In this document: positions 5,357 through 6,590 of the stretch, piece after piece
Layout of the letters: every line of letters begins with the position of its first letter
Numbering within the stretch: the stretch's first letter is position 1
Source: Paracoccaceae bacterium
GTDB lineage: Bacteria; Pseudomonadota; Alphaproteobacteria; Rhodobacterales; Rhodobacteraceae
Assembly (NCBI GenBank): GCA_027030435.1
Contig: JALVEX010000436.1
Coordinates: 1 to 6,590, forward strand
DNA: 6,590 nt
Direction: 5' to 3'
Notes under the pieces: generated by a model
The model's input: the letters and a program-made list of their open reading frames with translations, nothing else
Told to the model about the DNA's origin: nothing
The model's database searches: none
Program-made: the position numbers and the translations under genes

Positions 5357-6409
5357 ATGGCTTGCGGAACGCTCACCATAGATCTCGATGCGCTGGTGGA
5401 AAACTGGCGAACGCTGGACGCGATGAGCACAGCCGGCACGGAAACCGGCGCGGTGGTGAAGGCCGATGCCTACGGGCTTGGCGCGGGGCCGGTGGCGCGG
5501 GCGCTATGGCGCGCGGGCGTGCGCCGCTTCTTCGTGGCCGTGGCCGAGGAGGGGGCACCCTTGCGCGAGGCGATCGGGCCGGATGCGGAAATCTTCGTCT
5601 TCTCCGGCCACATGCGCGGCGATACCGATACCATCGCCGATCTCGCCCTCACGCCCGTTCTCAACAGCACCGAACAGCTCACCCGCCATGTCGAGACGCT
5701 GCCTGGCCATCCCTTCGCCATCCAGCTTGATACCGGCATGAACCGCCTCGGAATGGAGCCCGCCGAATGGGAGGCGGTGCGCGATATCGCGCTTTCGCTC
5801 AGCCCCCGCCTGGTGATGAGCCATCTCGCCTGCGCCGACGAGCCCGATCACCCGATGAACCGCCGGCAGCTCGAAACCTTCCGCGCGCTGACGGAGGGCA
5901 TCAGCGTCCCCCGCTCGCTCGCCGCCACCGGGGGGATCCTGCTCGGCCCCGAATATCACTTCGATCTCACCCGCCCCGGCATCGGCCTTTACGGCGGCGC
6001 GCCCCACACCGAGGCCCGCCCCGTGGTGCGCCTCTCCCTCCCGGTGATCCAGACGCGCCCCGTGGCTGCCGGCGAAACCGTGGGCTACGGCAATGCCTGG
6101 GAAGCCCCGGAAGAGCGAGAAATCGCCACGGTTTCAGGCGGTTACGCCGATGGCCTGATCCGCGCCATGGGCGGGCGGGCACAGCTTTACGACGGCGATC
6201 AGCCCTGCCCGATCGTCGGGCGGGTATCCATGGATCTGATCACCGCCGACATCACCGATCTGCCCGCGCGGCCCGAAAGCCTCGACATCCTCTGCCCCGC
6301 GCAGGGGGTGGATGCGCTCGCCGAGGCCGCCGGCACCATCGGCTATGAGATCCTGACCGCGCTCGGCCCCCGCTATCAGCGCCGCCACATCCGCGGGGGC
6401 GCCTCGTGA
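5357..6409 (+). CDS. alr: Alanine racemase
   Basis: This PLP-dependent enzyme interconverts L- and D-alanine, providing D-alanine for peptidoglycan. The 350-residue protein has the N-terminal PLP barrel with VVKADAYGLG (residues 33-42, PLP-binding Lys35), DTGMNRLG (125-132, Arg130), and RPGIGLYGG (206-214, the Arg that contacts the PLP ring nitrogen). The C-terminal domain carries VGYGNAW (242-248, Tyr244 as the second catalytic base contributed to the partner subunit), GGYADGL (261-267) and SMDL (291-294). In Bacillus Alr a carbamylated Lys lies two residues before the DTGM motif; here that position is Gln123. The ATG at 5357 is chosen because MACGTLTIDLDALVENW is the family N-terminus; the longer frame back to a TTG at 5321 adds unrelated residues. 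No Shine-Dalgarno sequence precedes this ATG. The gene is slightly shorter than the common 360-375 aa. Its stop overlaps the next gene's start, indicating an operon. Confidence 0.96.
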   Translation: MACGTLTIDLDALVENWRTLDAMSTAGTETGAVVKADAYGLGAGPVARALWRAGVRRFFVAVAEEGAPLREAIGPDAEIFVFSGHMRGDTDTIADLALTPVLNSTEQLTRHVETLPGHPFAIQLDTGMNRLGMEPAEWEAVRDIALSLSPRLVMSHLACADEPDHPMNRRQLETFRALTEGISVPRSLAATGGILLGPEYHFDLTRPGIGLYGGAPHTEARPVVRLSLPVIQTRPVAAGETVGYGNAWEAPEEREIATVSGGYADGLIRAMGGRAQLYDGDQPCPIVGRVSMDLITADITDLPARPESLDILCPAQGVDALAEAAGTIGYEILTALGPRYQRRHIRGGAS

Positions 6410-6590
6410 ACGGTGCCATGATCCTCCTCCTCTCCCCCGTGGCCGCCATCGGCCGGCAGACGCTCGCCCTTCTCGCCGCCGCCGGGCGGGTCACGCTATT
6501 CGCGCTGGCCACCCTGCGCCATCTCGCAAGCCCGCCGTTCTACTTCAGGGAATTCCTGCACGCGCTTTTGCAGATTGGATATTTCAGCCT
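6406..6590 (+). CDS. MlaE-type ABC transporter permease, N-terminal part (runs off right edge)
   Basis: The first 61 codons of a protein resembling MlaE/Ttg2B, the inner-membrane permease of the Mla lipid-transport ABC system that moves phospholipids between inner and outer membranes. The visible part has a hydrophobic amphipathic N-terminus (LALLAAAGRVTLFALATL) and the segment PPFYFREFLHALLQIGYFS, matching the family's pre-transmembrane helix and its IGxxSL motif. The main membrane segments lie beyond the window. The GTG at 6406 forms a GTGA overlap with the alr stop codon and has a GGGGG stretch about 7 nt upstream; an in-frame ATG at 6418 is the alternative start. Assignment is based on a short stretch, but the position directly after alr agrees with the arrangement I recall in Rhodobacterales. 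Confidence 0.75.
   Translation, partial: MNGAMILLLSPVAAIGRQTLALLAAAGRVTLFALATLRHLASPPFYFREFLHALLQIGYFS

Noticed and set aside
4999..5730. Plus-strand 243-codon frame spanning the aroA-alr gap as a separate gene
   Set aside because: It runs antisense to the aroA 5' end and then overlaps alr in another frame. Its Arg/Ala/Gly-rich composition and lack of motifs mark it as a shadow.
1..6590. CRISPR array, tRNA, rRNA, insertion sequence or phage genes
   Set aside because: No regularly spaced repeats, tRNA-like cloverleaf, transposase motif or terminal inverted repeat pair was seen on either strand; the window is filled by housekeeping genes.

Overview
The window looks like a housekeeping stretch of a GC-rich alphaproteobacterial chromosome, most likely Rhodobacterales/Rhodobacteraceae. 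This rests on the order ihfB-rpsA-cmk-aroA, on the protein sequences (IHF-beta N-terminus, class II EPSP synthase, six-domain S1), and on a hairpin followed by ATATTT of a kind I recall from Rhodobacteraceae intergenic regions. No database search was possible, so family calls rest on motifs and recalled family sequences.

Layout, minus strand, read from high to low coordinates: aroA (5138-3786, shikimate pathway) ends at an intrinsic terminator. A possible very short membrane-peptide ORF (3718-3593) follows and shares a 4-nt ATGA stop/start overlap with a GFA/CENP-V-type zinc protein (3596-3207). That gene is followed by a GC-rich hairpin with an ATATTT tract. Next come cmk (3063-2428, cytidylate kinase), a 268-nt gap holding a likely promoter and a long rpsA leader, rpsA (2159-462, ribosomal protein S1), a clear rho-independent terminator (407-434), a 332-nt intergenic region with a likely promoter, and the first 43 codons of ihfB (129-1), which runs off the left edge.

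Plus strand, divergent from aroA: alr (5357-6409, alanine racemase) overlaps by 4 nt the start of an MlaE-type ABC transporter permease (6406 onward), which runs off the right edge.

The genes supply core functions: aromatic precursors, CMP/dCMP phosphorylation, translation, nucleoid architecture, D-alanine for peptidoglycan, and probably outer-membrane lipid transport. The alr-mlaE pair forms a cell-envelope operon. On the other strand, terminators and promoter-like sites suggest several transcription units rather than one long aroA-ihfB operon.

I see no mobile element, CRISPR array, tRNA, rRNA or undescribed multi-gene system. The points worth a second look are modest: the tiny ORF coupled to the GFA gene, the insertion of that gene pair into the aroA-cmk cluster, a Gln at the usual carbamylated-Lys position of Alr, an alr start without a Shine-Dalgarno sequence, and the long rpsA leader.
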